DNA from: Chloroflexota bacterium
GTDB lineage: Bacteria; Chloroflexota; Anaerolineae; B4-G1
Length of the DNA stretch: 64,000 nucleotides
Direction of reading: 5' to 3'
NCBI GenBank assembly: GCA_024232355.1
Contig: JAAEPW010000798.1
Location: 1-64,000 of the forward strand
The notes beneath the pieces are model-generated. The model saw only the letters and a program-made list of their open reading frames with translations. It ran no database searches and was not told where the DNA came from. Below are positions 26,101 through 35,138 of this stretch, piece by piece; position 1 is the first letter of the stretch, and every line of letters begins with the position of its first letter. The position numbers and the translations under genes are program-made.

Positions 26101-27030
26101 ATGACCGCACACATCACCGTCGTCGGCAGTCTGAATATGGACCTGGTCGCCCGCTCGCCGCGCATTCCACAGCCCGGCGAGACGATCATTGGCAGCGATT
26201 TTGGCACCGTGCCGGGTGGCAAAGGTGCTAACCAAGCCGTAGCTGCTGCCCGACTGGGCGCTCAGGTCTCAATGGTCGGACGGGTGGGGAATGATACATT
26301 CGCCGGGCCATTGCTCGAAAACCTGGCTGCCGCCAACGTGGATCATCGCTTTGTGATTCAAGACCCCGAGGCCGCCACCGGCGTGGCCCTCATCGTGGTT
26401 GACGACGCCGGGCAAAACAGCATTGTCGTCGCTTCTGGGGCTAATATGCGGCTCTCCCCCACCGACGTGGATAAAGTCGAGGCCGTCATTGCCAACGCCG
26501 ACGTGCTGCTCCTACAATTGGAAACCCCTCTGGAAACCGTGGTCCGGGCAGCCGAGGTCGCTCGCGCCCATAAAGTGACCGTTGTTCTCAACCCAGCCCC
26601 CGCGCGCCCATTGCCAGTCGAGTTACTGGCGATGGTGGATGTGCTCATCCCCAACGAGAGCGAGACAGCCCTACTGACCGGTCTGCCCATCGGCAATCAA
26701 GCCGAGGTGGAGGTCGCGGCGTTGGCACTGCGAGAGTCGGGCGTGGGCATCGTGATCCTCACGCTGGGGAAACGAGGCGCGTTATTGACACAGGAACAAG
26801 AAATCACGCATATTCCCGCCTTTGACGTAACACCCATAGACACCACCGCCGCGGGTGATGCTTTTGTGAGTGGTTTCGCCGTCGCCCTGGCCGAGGGACA
26901 AACGTTGACTGAAGCGGTGCGATGGGGAAATGCCGCCGGCGGCCTGGCCACCACAAAAATGGGCGCTCAACCTTCTCTGCCTACCCGTCAAGACTTGGAG
27001 AGATTACTGAATGAAACCACAGCACATTGA
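26101..27030 (+). CDS. rbsK: Ribokinase (PfkB family)
   Basis: 309 residues from the ATG at 26101, the usual ribokinase length; the frame is open 15 codons further upstream, but that part has no family match. Sugar-binding N-terminus VVGSLNMDLVARSPRIPQPG, the GGKGANQA motif near 40, LNPAPARPLP, IPNESETALLTG and the catalytic loop DTTAAGDAFVSGF near 246. It phosphorylates ribose (or a related pentose) at O5 with ATP. The gene ends 20 bases inside the next gene, so the two are translationally coupled. No ribose transporter lies nearby. Confidence 0.9.
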   Translation: MTAHITVVGSLNMDLVARSPRIPQPGETIIGSDFGTVPGGKGANQAVAAARLGAQVSMVGRVGNDTFAGPLLENLAAANVDHRFVIQDPEAATGVALIVVDDAGQNSIVVASGANMRLSPTDVDKVEAVIANADVLLLQLETPLETVVRAAEVARAHKVTVVLNPAPARPLPVELLAMVDVLIPNESETALLTGLPIGNQAEVEVAALALRESGVGIVILTLGKRGALLTQEQEITHIPAFDVTPIDTTAAGDAFVSGFAVALAEGQTLTEAVRWGNAAGGLATTKMGAQPSLPTRQDLERLLNETTAH

Positions 27031-28390
27031 CAAACTGATCGCCCTGATCGGTGACGATGAACGCGTATCAGTCCACACCGCAGACCGGGAGGCCCATTCT
27101 CAAGACGAATCCTTCCACAAGCCACACTTGCCCGACGTCGTGATCTGGCCTGAAAGCACCGAGGAGATCAGTCATGTCCTCAGTTGGGCCAACGAACACC
27201 GTGTGCCGGTCACACCCTGGAGCGGAGGTTCCAGCCTGGAAGGCAACCCCATCCCCGTACGCGGTGGCATCCTGCTGGCCATGTACCGGCAGAACCGCAT
27301 CCTAAAAGTGCGCGAAGTCGATTTGCAAGTGCGCGTGCAACCCGGCATCATCTATGATGATTTGAACAAACGGTTGAGCCGATATGGGCTATTCTTCCCC
27401 CCAGCCCCGGGCAGCTCGGACGTTGCCACCATCGGCGGTATGGCAGCCAATAACTCGAGCGGTATGCACGCCGTCAAATATGGTGTCACCGGCGATTATG
27501 TCCTGGCATTGGAAGCAGTGTTGGCCACAGGGGAAATCATCCACACCGGCTCGCGCGCGCTCAAGAGTGCCAGCGGCTACGATCTGACACGCCTCTTTGT
27601 CGGCTCTGAAGGCACACTGGGAGTAATCACCGAGATCACGCTGCGTCTGCAAGTCGTGCCAGAAAAGATAGCTGCTGTGGCGGTCTTTCCTTCACCAAAG
27701 GAAGCAGCCCAGGCGACCTTTGAGATCAACCGTTACGCTCCCACCCCCGCTGGGCTGGAATGGATGGACGAACATATGGTCGCGTTGGTCAATCGCTGGA
27801 AAGGAATGAGCCTGCCAGAGGCCCCAACGATGGTGATGGAATTTCACGGCACGCCCGAGGGAGCGCGGGCCGAGGCCGAGTTTGTGGGCGAAATTTGCCG
27901 CGATTGCGGGTGCACGGACTTTGAGATGGGGCAGTCGCAGGCGGAGCGGGACCGGTTGTGGGCGGGTCGTAAGGCAGCTCATAAAGCCGCCAAGCATTTA
28001 CACCCCGACTATACCCTCGGCATAGGCGACATTGTCGTGCCCATCTCCAAGTATCCTGAGGCAGTAGAAACAGCTTATGCAGCCGGTCGCGCGCACGACA
28101 TCCCCGTTTACACCTTTGGTCACGCTGGTGATGGCAACCTGCACCTGGAAATTCTGATGCACAAGGATGACCCAACTGCCCAAGAACGGGGGGCGGCCGT
28201 CAGTGCCAAGGTGGTCAATTACGCCATCTCTGTTGGTGGCACAGCGACGGGAGAACACGGCGTAGGCATCGGTAAACGGCAGTTTATGGCAGCGGAACAC
28301 GGCGCTAGCCTGAAAGTGATGAAACGCATCAAGCATCTCTTGGATCCCAACGGCATCCTGAATCCAGGCAAGATATTCCAAGAAATCTGA
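27011..28390 (+). CDS. FAD-linked 2-hydroxyacid dehydrogenase (GlcD/D-lactate dehydrogenase type)
   Basis: 459 residues. The FAD-binding part (PCMH fold) shows TPWSGGSSLEGNPIPVRGGI, VQPGIIYDDLN, the pyrophosphate loop PPAPGSSDVATIGGMAANNSSG and VGSEGTLGVITEITLRL. The C-terminal FAD-oxidase cap has GHAGDGNLHLEIL and GEHGVGIGKR, metal and substrate residues of D-lactate and glycolate dehydrogenases. It oxidises D-lactate or glycolate and passes electrons to an acceptor such as quinone. It overlaps ribokinase by 20 bases. The lactate permease type transporter at 31878 may belong to the same pathway. Confidence 0.85.
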   Translation: MKPQHIDKLIALIGDDERVSVHTADREAHSQDESFHKPHLPDVVIWPESTEEISHVLSWANEHRVPVTPWSGGSSLEGNPIPVRGGILLAMYRQNRILKVREVDLQVRVQPGIIYDDLNKRLSRYGLFFPPAPGSSDVATIGGMAANNSSGMHAVKYGVTGDYVLALEAVLATGEIIHTGSRALKSASGYDLTRLFVGSEGTLGVITEITLRLQVVPEKIAAVAVFPSPKEAAQATFEINRYAPTPAGLEWMDEHMVALVNRWKGMSLPEAPTMVMEFHGTPEGARAEAEFVGEICRDCGCTDFEMGQSQAERDRLWAGRKAAHKAAKHLHPDYTLGIGDIVVPISKYPEAVETAYAAGRAHDIPVYTFGHAGDGNLHLEILMHKDDPTAQERGAAVSAKVVNYAISVGGTATGEHGVGIGKRQFMAAEHGASLKVMKRIKHLLDPNGILNPGKIFQEI

Positions 28391-28424
28391 CCGGGAACCG
28401 AACAACTCAAGCGTGCATTCCCGC

Positions 28425-28453
28425 TTGACAATGCCCCTTGGGTAAGGTAAGAT
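28425..28453 (+). promoter_or_regulatory. Sigma-70-like promoter for the HAD/PHP pair
   Basis: TTGACA at 28425-28430, 17-base spacer and TAAGAT at 28448-28453, ending 15 bases before the HAD ATG at 28468. If real, the mRNA would be almost leaderless. Confidence 0.6.
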
Positions 28454-28467
28454 AACGCCGAATAATT

Positions 28468-29184
28468 ATGCTACAAGCGATAACTTTTGACTTTTGGGGA
28501 ACCCTCTATCAAGGCACGTTCGCTCGCGACGAACGGTTGCACTTGTTGAACAAAGCATTGATGCAACACAATCAACCACGCCTATGGACCGATCTTGAAG
28601 CAGCTTATCGCCACGCCGGGTCCATTTGGGAGCGTATATGGCGCGAAGAACACCGATCCATTACCTTTGAGCATTGGGTGCACGAGGTGCTGGCCTTTCT
28701 CAAAGCCGACTTGTCTGAGGACGCGATAGCCAATCTACAAAAGCCTATAGAAGAAGTTTATCTGAACGGCGATGAACCCCGACCGATCCATGGCGTGGAA
28801 AAACTTTTGCCCCGCCTGGCACAACGCTACCGGCTGGGTCTCATTTCTGACACTGGGATGACGCCGGGGCGCGTCCTGCGCCAGGTCCTCCAGCGTGACG
28901 GTCTGCTGCAATACTTTCAGGCCTTGACCTTTTCCGATGAAACAGGAACGACAAAACCGCTTCCAGAACAGTTCCTGCGCACGTTGGATATCCTAAACAC
29001 CAAACCCGAAAAAGCCGCCCACATTGGTGATCTACCAGAGACCGATATTGCCGGAGCCAAAGGTGTGGGAATGAAGGCCATCTTGTTCCTGGGAGTGAAT
29101 GATCGTCAAGACGGCCGGTCATTGGCCGACGCCGCCTTGGAAGAATACAACCAACTAGAAAAAGTGCTAGAGAGGTTTGAATGA
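28468..29184 (+). CDS. HAD-superfamily hydrolase
   Basis: 238 residues. Motif I reads ITFDFWGTLY: nucleophile Asp8 is present, but the acid/base Asp two residues on is Trp. Motif II LISDTGM, motif III Lys in GTTKPLPEQF and motif IV HIGDLPETDIAGAKGVGMKA are normal. The cap lies at about 20-85. Such DFWGTL proteins form a recognised branch, so it may still be active, with altered phosphatase chemistry. The substrate is not evident. Its TGA overlaps the ATG of the PHP gene (ATGA), so the two are one translational unit. Confidence 0.8.
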   Translation: MLQAITFDFWGTLYQGTFARDERLHLLNKALMQHNQPRLWTDLEAAYRHAGSIWERIWREEHRSITFEHWVHEVLAFLKADLSEDAIANLQKPIEEVYLNGDEPRPIHGVEKLLPRLAQRYRLGLISDTGMTPGRVLRQVLQRDGLLQYFQALTFSDETGTTKPLPEQFLRTLDILNTKPEKAAHIGDLPETDIAGAKGVGMKAILFLGVNDRQDGRSLADAALEEYNQLEKVLERFE

Positions 29185-30236
29185 GTATCTACGAATACAC
29201 CGGCAATCTTCACACCCACACCTCCTATTCTGACGGGCAAGCCCTTCATGCCGAGATTGCGCAGGCAGCGGCCAAGGCCGGGCTCGATTTCGTCATCGTC
29301 ACAGACCACAACGTGTGGGTAGAAGGCTGCGAACGCCACTATGGCAAGGTTTTGTTAATGGTAGGCGAAGAAGTCCACAACGTGCGCCGCAGACCTCAAG
29401 TCAGTCACCTCTTAGCCTACAACGCTGAATGTGAGTTGTCAACGTGGGCTTTGGACCCACAGAGTCTCATCAACAAAGTAAAACAGCAGGGCGGCCTTTG
29501 TTTTCTCGCTCACCCATACGAGTACCCCAGCCCCATCAACCCGGATCTGGCCGCTATCCCGTGGGCCGATTGGAATGTGACCGGATACACGGGGATTGAG
29601 ATTTGGAACTATATGTCCGAGTTCAAGGCCCTCGCGCGCAACAAGTTGGCAGCCGTACTCTATGCATATTTTCCGGCGCTAGGCATTACGGGGCCGTTTC
29701 GAGCCACGCTGCGCCAGTGGGATCACTTTTTGTCTCAGGGCAAACGTGTCGTCGCTATCGGCGGAAGCGATGCCCATGGAGACACCTACACGATAGGGCC
29801 TTTCCACCGCCAAGTATTCCCCTACGAACACCTCTTCCGCTGCGTCAACACCCATATTGTCACCCAGCAGCCCTTTAACGGGACGCTGGCACACGACAAA
29901 AAACTGGTGTACGATGCGATACGGGCCGGTCATACTTGGATAGGCTACGATCTTTTAGCGCCCACAGTAGGTTTTCGCTTTACGGCCCGCAGCATCAATA
30001 ACCATGCAATTATGGGAGATGATCTGATGCGGATGGGAGCAACAAAATTCCAAGTCCACACTCCCCATAGTGGCGACATTCGCTTGCTGTGCAACGGCCA
30101 GGTCGTAGCCCGCGCTAGAGGCCAACAACTCGAGCACACAACTGCCGAGCCGGGCGCGTATCGAGTTGAGGCCTATCGCCGGCACTTGTTGGGCCAGCGG
30201 GGTTGGATTTTCAGCAATCCGATCTATGTCACATAA
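29181..30236 (+). CDS. PHP-domain metal-dependent phosphoesterase
   Basis: 351 residues. First PHP motif NLHTHTSYSDG at about 8-18, then FVIVTDHNVW near 47, and later metal ligands in FLAHPYEYP, EIWNYMSEF and GGSDAHGDTYTIG. The last 90 residues form a beta-rich domain (VHTPHSGDIRLLCNGQV). This is the CehA/McbA-like branch, whose members hydrolyse phosphoesters or carbamates. Start ATG overlaps the HAD stop by four bases, so HAD and PHP may act on the same phosphate-bearing substrate. Confidence 0.85.
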   Translation: MSIYEYTGNLHTHTSYSDGQALHAEIAQAAAKAGLDFVIVTDHNVWVEGCERHYGKVLLMVGEEVHNVRRRPQVSHLLAYNAECELSTWALDPQSLINKVKQQGGLCFLAHPYEYPSPINPDLAAIPWADWNVTGYTGIEIWNYMSEFKALARNKLAAVLYAYFPALGITGPFRATLRQWDHFLSQGKRVVAIGGSDAHGDTYTIGPFHRQVFPYEHLFRCVNTHIVTQQPFNGTLAHDKKLVYDAIRAGHTWIGYDLLAPTVGFRFTARSINNHAIMGDDLMRMGATKFQVHTPHSGDIRLLCNGQVVARARGQQLEHTTAEPGAYRVEAYRRHLLGQRGWIFSNPIYVT

Positions 30237-30929
30237 GAACGGGATACGTGATGCACAAAGCGTGACGTTGTGACAGTGTCACAATATGACTTGTCCTCAC
30301 ATCAAATACCCATTCAGGTTTCTAGATAATAACTACCTGGTCCACAACACATTTTTGATACCGAGTTAGATGATCAAGATTGACGATATTTCTGGAGAAA
30401 AAGCCAAAACTATAGTGTTTGAATGATTCTCTGACCGTTGGAATAGATCGCGCTTGCAGTTTGACTTTTGCAGAATATATTGTCACGCTGCAAGTGTTTT
30501 TTTTGCCAAGTCCCGTCATAGGCAGCCGTTTCCGCAGTAATGGATGCCCTATTTTGGGAAACACCCTCAGGGACGAAAATCGCAGGGGCACAGTTCTCGT
30601 ACCCCTTGTCGAGTTGCCGCTGTGCGAGGCGGAACAAGAAAGCTTCGCAGCCGTAGCCGCGATTTCCATATCGCGCGGTATGGAAACCGCGACTACATTT
30701 TTATACTTTCCTATAATACAAGAAAAAGGGAACAGTATCGGGCAGTTCAAGCCACCGCGTTACACAGATATAGAGATGATTCAGTTGCTAAAGTCTCTCA
30801 CCGCAGAGCGTGAGTAGTCCGCGAATTCAACGGATTAGGGGGCTGTGCAATCCCGACGGAAAATCGCCAGCACCCCACCAGTGCTTTCTTTTGCGGTGAG
30901 AACAAAGGCGGTTTCTGACCATCAAGCAA
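30237..30929 (+). other. Gene-poor stretch with a structured element
   Basis: I see no credible gene here: open frames exist on both strands but their translations match nothing and are low in complexity. The region holds a hairpin with arms 30658-30670 and 30679-30691 (CGCGATTTCCATA and its complement with one mismatch), extended outward by GTAG/CTAC, inside a GC-rich block at about 30560-30700. This looks like a structured RNA or an intergenic repeat unit. The rest is AT-rich with no clear signal. Confidence 0.5.
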
Positions 30930-30961
30930 AGCCCCGCTCTCGCTAACACGAGAGCGGGGCT
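30930..30961 (-). terminator. Strong hairpin terminator of the first ferredoxin gene
   Basis: Perfect 13-bp GC-rich arms (AGCCCCGCTCTCG at 30930-30942, complement at 30949-30961) with a 6-base loop, 28 bases beyond the ferredoxin stop codon. On the minus strand it continues TTTGCTTG, a weak T-run. Confidence 0.7.
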
Positions 30962-30989
30962 GATTGCCAAATTTGAACGCAAAAGCGTG

Positions 30990-31181
30990 TTATTTTGCCT
31001 TCACAATCGCCTCTGAGGGGCAGACATCCACACACTGCATCTCCTCAAAGTGACCCTTGCACTCGACACACTTTTCTGCATCAATTTCAAAGATCTCGTC
31101 CCCCTCGGTAATAGCCGAGACGGGGCACTCGAGTTCACAAGAACCACAAGCGATGCACTCATCCGTGATTTTCATTGCCAT
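30990..31181 (-). CDS. 2[4Fe-4S] ferredoxin (Alvin type spacing)
   Basis: 63 residues from the ATG at 31181; AAGGAGG lies eight bases upstream, while the GTG three codons earlier lies inside that ribosome site. Cysteines at 9, 12, 15 and 19 form CIACGSCELECP; at 38, 41, 50 and 54 they form CVEC with an eight-residue gap and then CVDVCP. The long second loop (C-x2-C-x8-C-x3-C) is that of Allochromatium-type ferredoxins with very low redox potential. It carries one or two electrons for reductases. No obvious partner gene is adjacent. Confidence 0.9.
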   Translation of the reverse strand: MAMKITDECIACGSCELECPVSAITEGDEIFEIDAEKCVECKGHFEEMQCVDVCPSEAIVKAK

Positions 31182-31349
31182 TCGTTTCACCTCCTTCCGG
31201 TTAAAAAATTTTTAGGGAGACTTTACACCATCCAAAATCAGTAACAGTGCCTCCCGATGAACTGTTTATAAACAACTAGCACCATCTAGCAAATTGAAAA
31301 CGGTTGCACCGACGATCCACACACCAACCTACGGATTGCACACGTACAC

Positions 31350-31619
31350 CTACACCTGCTCCACGCCTGGTCCGCTTTCGAAATAGTCGATATTCTTCTG
31401 AATGTCGTCCTCGTACGCTGATGGCACGTCATCTTGATGAAAGATCGCCTTTTGCTCACATTCATCCTCGCAAGAGCCGCACTCGATACAGGACTCGGGA
31501 TTGATGTAATAGGTCAGCCACTCGGGGTCACCTTCGATAAAAAAGATGACATCATCGTTTGGGCAAGCCTCCACACAAGAATCACAACGCTCACATAGTC
31601 TGGTAATCACATAGGACAT
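31350..31619 (-). CDS. 2[4Fe-4S] ferredoxin with acidic C-terminal tail
   Basis: 89 residues. Cysteines at 9, 12, 15, 19 (CERCDSCVEACP) and 44, 47, 50, 54 (CIECGSCEDECE) give two full cluster sites, separated by a 24-residue insert with WLTYYINPES. The last Cys is followed by Glu instead of the usual Pro. The 35-residue acidic tail is unusual for a plain ferredoxin and could be a docking segment. It lies 170 bases upstream of the other ferredoxin on the same strand. The Shine-Dalgarno sequence is weak (GGTAAAG). Confidence 0.85.
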   Translation of the reverse strand: MSYVITRLCERCDSCVEACPNDDVIFFIEGDPEWLTYYINPESCIECGSCEDECEQKAIFHQDDVPSAYEDDIQKNIDYFESGPGVEQV

Positions 31620-31761
31620 TTTTCTTTACCGCCATTCTGATATGATATATGGACTCGCACTTGCAAGAGACGCTTCCCATTCTAATGAGATTTGAATCTT
31701 TGTCAAGGTGTCACTAGACATCATTCATCAAGTCATAATGTCACACCACACCGTTTTTCTT

Positions 31762-31789
31762 TTGACACGCTTGTGTTATACTGTAAAAT
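31762..31789 (+). promoter_or_regulatory. Sigma-70-like promoter for the permease gene
   Basis: TTGACA at 31762-31767 and TAAAAT at 31784-31789, 16-base spacer, about 90 bases before the chosen TTG start at 31878. Confidence 0.55.
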
Positions 31790-31877
31790 CTCTGTCGAAC
31801 AAATCGCTTGCGCACTCGGCGTGACAACGAGAACAACGATTACCATAAATCTGATATCCACCTACACGAGGACAAAC

Positions 31878-33497
31878 TTGCAATCTACAACATTTAATCT
31901 CATCGACTGGCTCTTGGCTTCTCTACCCATTCTGGCCGTTCTCATCCCGATGCTCCGCTTCCGTTGGGGAGGGGCCAAGGCTGGCGCGGTCGGGTGGACC
32001 GTGGCATTGCTCATCGCTGCGTTCCGATTCGGCGCGGGCTGGCAAATGCTGGCCATAGCGCAAGTCAAAGGATTATTGCTAACTCTATTCGTGCTTTACA
32101 TCACCTGGGCCGCCCTGCTTCTCTATCGCGTCGCCGACGAAGCCGGGGCACTGACAGCCATCGGCGTGGGACTGCCCCGCCTCACACCCGACCGGGGATT
32201 GCAAGCGCTGCTCCTGGGCTGGATTTTTGGCGCTTTTCTACAAGGCGTGAGCGGTTTTGGCGTGCCGGTAGCGATCGTCGCTCCGTTGCTGGTAGGCTTG
32301 GGGTTTCCGCCGGTGGCCGCCGTCGTCATCGCCTCGGTGGGACACTCGTGGGCCGTCACCTTTGGCTCGTTGGGCTCTTCTTTTTATGCCCTCATCGCGG
32401 CCACAGGATACAGCGGAGAATCATTGGCTCCTTGGTCGGCAGTGATGCTGGGGCTATCCTGCTTTGGCTGTGGAGCCGGAACGCTGTGGGCTGCGGGGGG
32501 GAGACGCACGCTGCAAAAGGGGCTGACCTCGCTGCTTGTCATTGGGTCAGCGATGGCCGTGAGCCAGTTCCTTGCCGTCACCAATGGGCTATGGGCTATC
32601 GGAGGAATGGTGGGAGGACTGGCCGGGTTGGTAGTTGGCGTGGTGTGGGCGCGCTGGCAGGCGCGGGGAGAACGCGGATCGGGCGAACTGCAAATAGTTC
32701 GTAGATTGGCGGATCGGAAAACAAATTCATCCACGCAGTCAGAGACTCCCGACAATGGAATACCTCTCGGTTGGGCGTTGTTTCCTTATGCGCTCCTGGT
32801 CACCATCGTATTGGCGGCCCAATTGATCCCGCCAGTACGCGATTTCTTGGGACAAGTGGTCATCCGCATCGAGTTCCCCGAACTGACCACTGCCCGTGGC
32901 TGGACAATAGCCGCAGGCACAGGCCGAAAAATCAACGTCTTTGGCCACGCCGGGGCACTGCTGACGTATGCCGCCGTCCTCACCTACGTGCTGTACCACT
33001 TGCAGGGCCGCTACGCCCCCGGAACGGTGAGCCGCATCGCGCGCACCGTCGTCCAGAAAGCGACGCGTTCCAGCCTGGGGATCGCGGCGATGGTGGGAAT
33101 GGCGGTGACGATGGAACACGCGGGGATGACGCACCTGCTGGCCGACGGGGTGGCGCGTGTAGCCGGGGCGGCTTTCCCCTGGGTTTCGCCGTTCATCGGC
33201 GTGCTGGGGGCCTTTATGACCGGCTCTAACACCAACTCGAACGTCGTCTTTGGCAATATGCAGCAACACGTGGCGACGTTGGTCGGCGTAAGTCCGATCA
33301 TCATCCTGGCAGCGCAGACGGCAGGCGGGGCCATCGGTTCGATGTTCGCCCCGGCCAAGGTTATCGTGGGATGCAGTACGGTAGAGTTGGGAGGCAAAGA
33401 AGGACCTGTGCTTCGAGCCGTGATGCGCTATGGCGTGACTATCGTGGTTGGGATTGCCCTGGCGACGGGGATAGCCATTTACGTTTTCCCACATTGA
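31878..33497 (+). CDS. lctP: L-lactate permease-family transporter
   Basis: 539 residues from a TTG at 31878, chosen because GAGGACAAAC precedes it and it puts the first membrane helix near the N-terminus; the frame is open further upstream without helices and runs across the likely promoter. At least 12 membrane helices. Family motifs: GFGVPVAIVAPLLVGLGFPP, VASVGHSWAVTFGSLG-like stretch, GAFMTGSNTNSNVVFG and QTAGGAIGSMFAPAKVIVG. Members import lactate or glycolate with protons. The FAD-linked 2-hydroxyacid dehydrogenase at 27011 fits as the enzyme. It stands alone. Confidence 0.85.
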   Translation: MQSTTFNLIDWLLASLPILAVLIPMLRFRWGGAKAGAVGWTVALLIAAFRFGAGWQMLAIAQVKGLLLTLFVLYITWAALLLYRVADEAGALTAIGVGLPRLTPDRGLQALLLGWIFGAFLQGVSGFGVPVAIVAPLLVGLGFPPVAAVVIASVGHSWAVTFGSLGSSFYALIAATGYSGESLAPWSAVMLGLSCFGCGAGTLWAAGGRRTLQKGLTSLLVIGSAMAVSQFLAVTNGLWAIGGMVGGLAGLVVGVVWARWQARGERGSGELQIVRRLADRKTNSSTQSETPDNGIPLGWALFPYALLVTIVLAAQLIPPVRDFLGQVVIRIEFPELTTARGWTIAAGTGRKINVFGHAGALLTYAAVLTYVLYHLQGRYAPGTVSRIARTVVQKATRSSLGIAAMVGMAVTMEHAGMTHLLADGVARVAGAAFPWVSPFIGVLGAFMTGSNTNSNVVFGNMQQHVATLVGVSPIIILAAQTAGGAIGSMFAPAKVIVGCSTVELGGKEGPVLRAVMRYGVTIVVGIALATGIAIYVFPH

Positions 33498-33596
33498 TTT
33501 TGAACGCAAAGGTGGGGTCTTGTAGCTCTCAACCGGACGACGAGCCGCGTTTCAGTAGTTTCCACACCTATCTTGAGCAAATGATTGAATGCCTGT

Positions 33597-34160
33597 CTAC
33601 TCTTCGAATCCTGGCCATTCAATGATTTTACTACAGTCCCGCATATCTCCAAAGCATTCGAAGAACGCTTCTATTTCCATCGGTTCAAAATACATTAGAT
33701 CAGTAACGACAAAATCTCTGAAATATGGAGGAATGTCCCACAAAACTACATGGACCCCTTGCTTAGGATAATCAAGGTTTGTTACCTGATACTCGTCTGG
33801 AGAACAAGTGTCGGGATGGGTCAACAGTATCAATTCTGGCTCTCCATATTTGTCAATGACCTCTCCTAGAGTGTGGGTTCGCTCAGTAATCCAAATCCAT
33901 TCCACAACTTTGTCATCTAGGGATAGAACTACTATTACTTTTCCATAGTAATTCCAGTATTCCCAGTTCTCTGCCTCCACCTGACTTATATCGTCAGGCT
34001 CCCCGAGAATAGCTATAACCTGTTCTTTGGTACTTTGTCCCGGCACGAGTCCTTGGTAACTTGGAGGCAGAGGAAAACCAGTGTCGTTCTTATTCCCCGT
34101 TGAACATCCTATCAGGGCTAGAATGTATGACAAAACGATCAATCTGATCAGCTTTTTCAT
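33597..34160 (-). CDS. Small lipoprotein, possible SmpA/BamE-like fold
   Basis: 187 residues. Signal with lipobox ALIGC, Cys19. The segment LVPGQSTKEQVIAILGEPDDI is the hallmark start of SmpA/OmlA (BamE-like) domains, in which a short helix is followed by strands (WEYWNYYGKVIVVLSLDD). A second copy of the pattern may begin at HTLGEVIDKYGEPELILL. The rest is Asp/Glu-rich with two Cys near the C-terminus. Membrane-anchored on the outer face; function unknown. Its codon use is more AT-rich than its neighbours. Confidence 0.6.
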   Translation of the reverse strand: MKKLIRLIVLSYILALIGCSTGNKNDTGFPLPPSYQGLVPGQSTKEQVIAILGEPDDISQVEAENWEYWNYYGKVIVVLSLDDKVVEWIWITERTHTLGEVIDKYGEPELILLTHPDTCSPDEYQVTNLDYPKQGVHVVLWDIPPYFRDFVVTDLMYFEPMEIEAFFECFGDMRDCSKIIEWPGFEE

Positions 34161-34226
34161 TATTTGGACCTTGTACTAGATCGAGAAAGCCAGAGATTTG
34201 ATTTGCAGGAAATCTGGATTGCTGAG

Positions 34227-35138
34227 CTATCCCAAATCCCCCAAACTAAAATCATATGCACTCAAAATAGACTTGGGAAACTCGAATCGCACCGTCTTTA
34301 ACGGATCGACCACCTGGCAGAATTTGAGCTCGCCAGCGATGCTCATGATCATTCCTGCCTCGTTCACGCCCATCCCGACCATTTCCGTCAGGAATTGGGC
34401 CATACGGTGGATGGCGCCATCAGTAGCCTCGTCGATGGTGGGGGCAGAGTGAACGGCGGCTACCAGGTCGGCGGTCTCTAAAAAGGGCGTGGGTAGTTTG
34501 GCTTGTTTGAGCACCCGCGTGCTAAAGATCGCCTCGCCCGCCGTCTCCAGCCCGCAGACCACGATCTCGCCATCCCCCATCACCGAGTGCATGTCGCCCA
34601 TCCCCAGCAGCGCCCCATCGACGTTGACCGGTAGATAGACCGTACAACCAGCCCCGATGAGCGTACAGTCCATATTGCCGCCGTGGGCATCGGGGGTGCC
34701 GTTGGGCACCGGCTCGCCCTGAGGGGCCACGCCGATGACGCCGATCATGGGTTTGATAGGCAACCGTACCTTGTCATTGAAAACGGCTTGGCCCTCTTCC
34801 ATACGAAAAATCCTGGTCTCTACCTCGGTAATGATGTCGCCCAAGGCTCCCTCACCGGGAACAGTCACCATTACGCCCTGGTCGGCTGTCCTGACGTCTT
34901 GAATTTCCACAGCCAAGACGTCTCCGGGGTGTGCGCCACGTACATAGACCGGGCCGGTAGCCGGATTCACCCGTTCCCAATCCAGGTCGTCTATCATGTC
35001 TGATTCTGACTGTATCTGACCACAAAAGCAATCGTGGGTCTCCATCTGGACTGTCTCGCCTGGCTCGATTTCCAATGCGGGTTTGAGGTCCGTGGAAAAG
35101 GCGTAAAAGACTGTGTCTCTGGTCAATTTCTTTGTCAT
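34227..35138 (-). CDS. fmdA: Acetamidase/formamidase family protein
   Basis: 303 residues from the ATG at 35138, with AAGGAGTATTTAGCA upstream; an earlier ATG has no such site. Motifs: ETHDCFCGQ near 35, TGPVYVRGAHPGDVLAVEI near 67, GNMDC, LLGMGDMHSVMGDGEIVVCG and ETAGE. FmdA/AmdA enzymes hydrolyse formamide or acetamide to ammonia and the acid, through a metal site formed by these His, Asp and Cys-rich loops. It stands alone; a BamE-like lipoprotein gene lies downstream on the same strand. The fit is good over the whole length. Confidence 0.85.
   Translation of the reverse strand: MTKKLTRDTVFYAFSTDLKPALEIEPGETVQMETHDCFCGQIQSESDMIDDLDWERVNPATGPVYVRGAHPGDVLAVEIQDVRTADQGVMVTVPGEGALGDIITEVETRIFRMEEGQAVFNDKVRLPIKPMIGVIGVAPQGEPVPNGTPDAHGGNMDCTLIGAGCTVYLPVNVDGALLGMGDMHSVMGDGEIVVCGLETAGEAIFSTRVLKQAKLPTPFLETADLVAAVHSAPTIDEATDGAIHRMAQFLTEMVGMGVNEAGMIMSIAGELKFCQVVDPLKTVRFEFPKSILSAYDFSLGDLG

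Noticed and set aside
30322..30750. Minus-strand frame of 142 codons in the gene-poor stretch
   Set aside because: No start signal, no recognisable domain, and it runs across a hairpin-rich block.
31692..31877. N-terminal extension of the lactate permease
   Set aside because: The extra 62 residues include Cys- and His-rich text without membrane helices and cross the predicted promoter; the TTG at 31878 has a good ribosome site.
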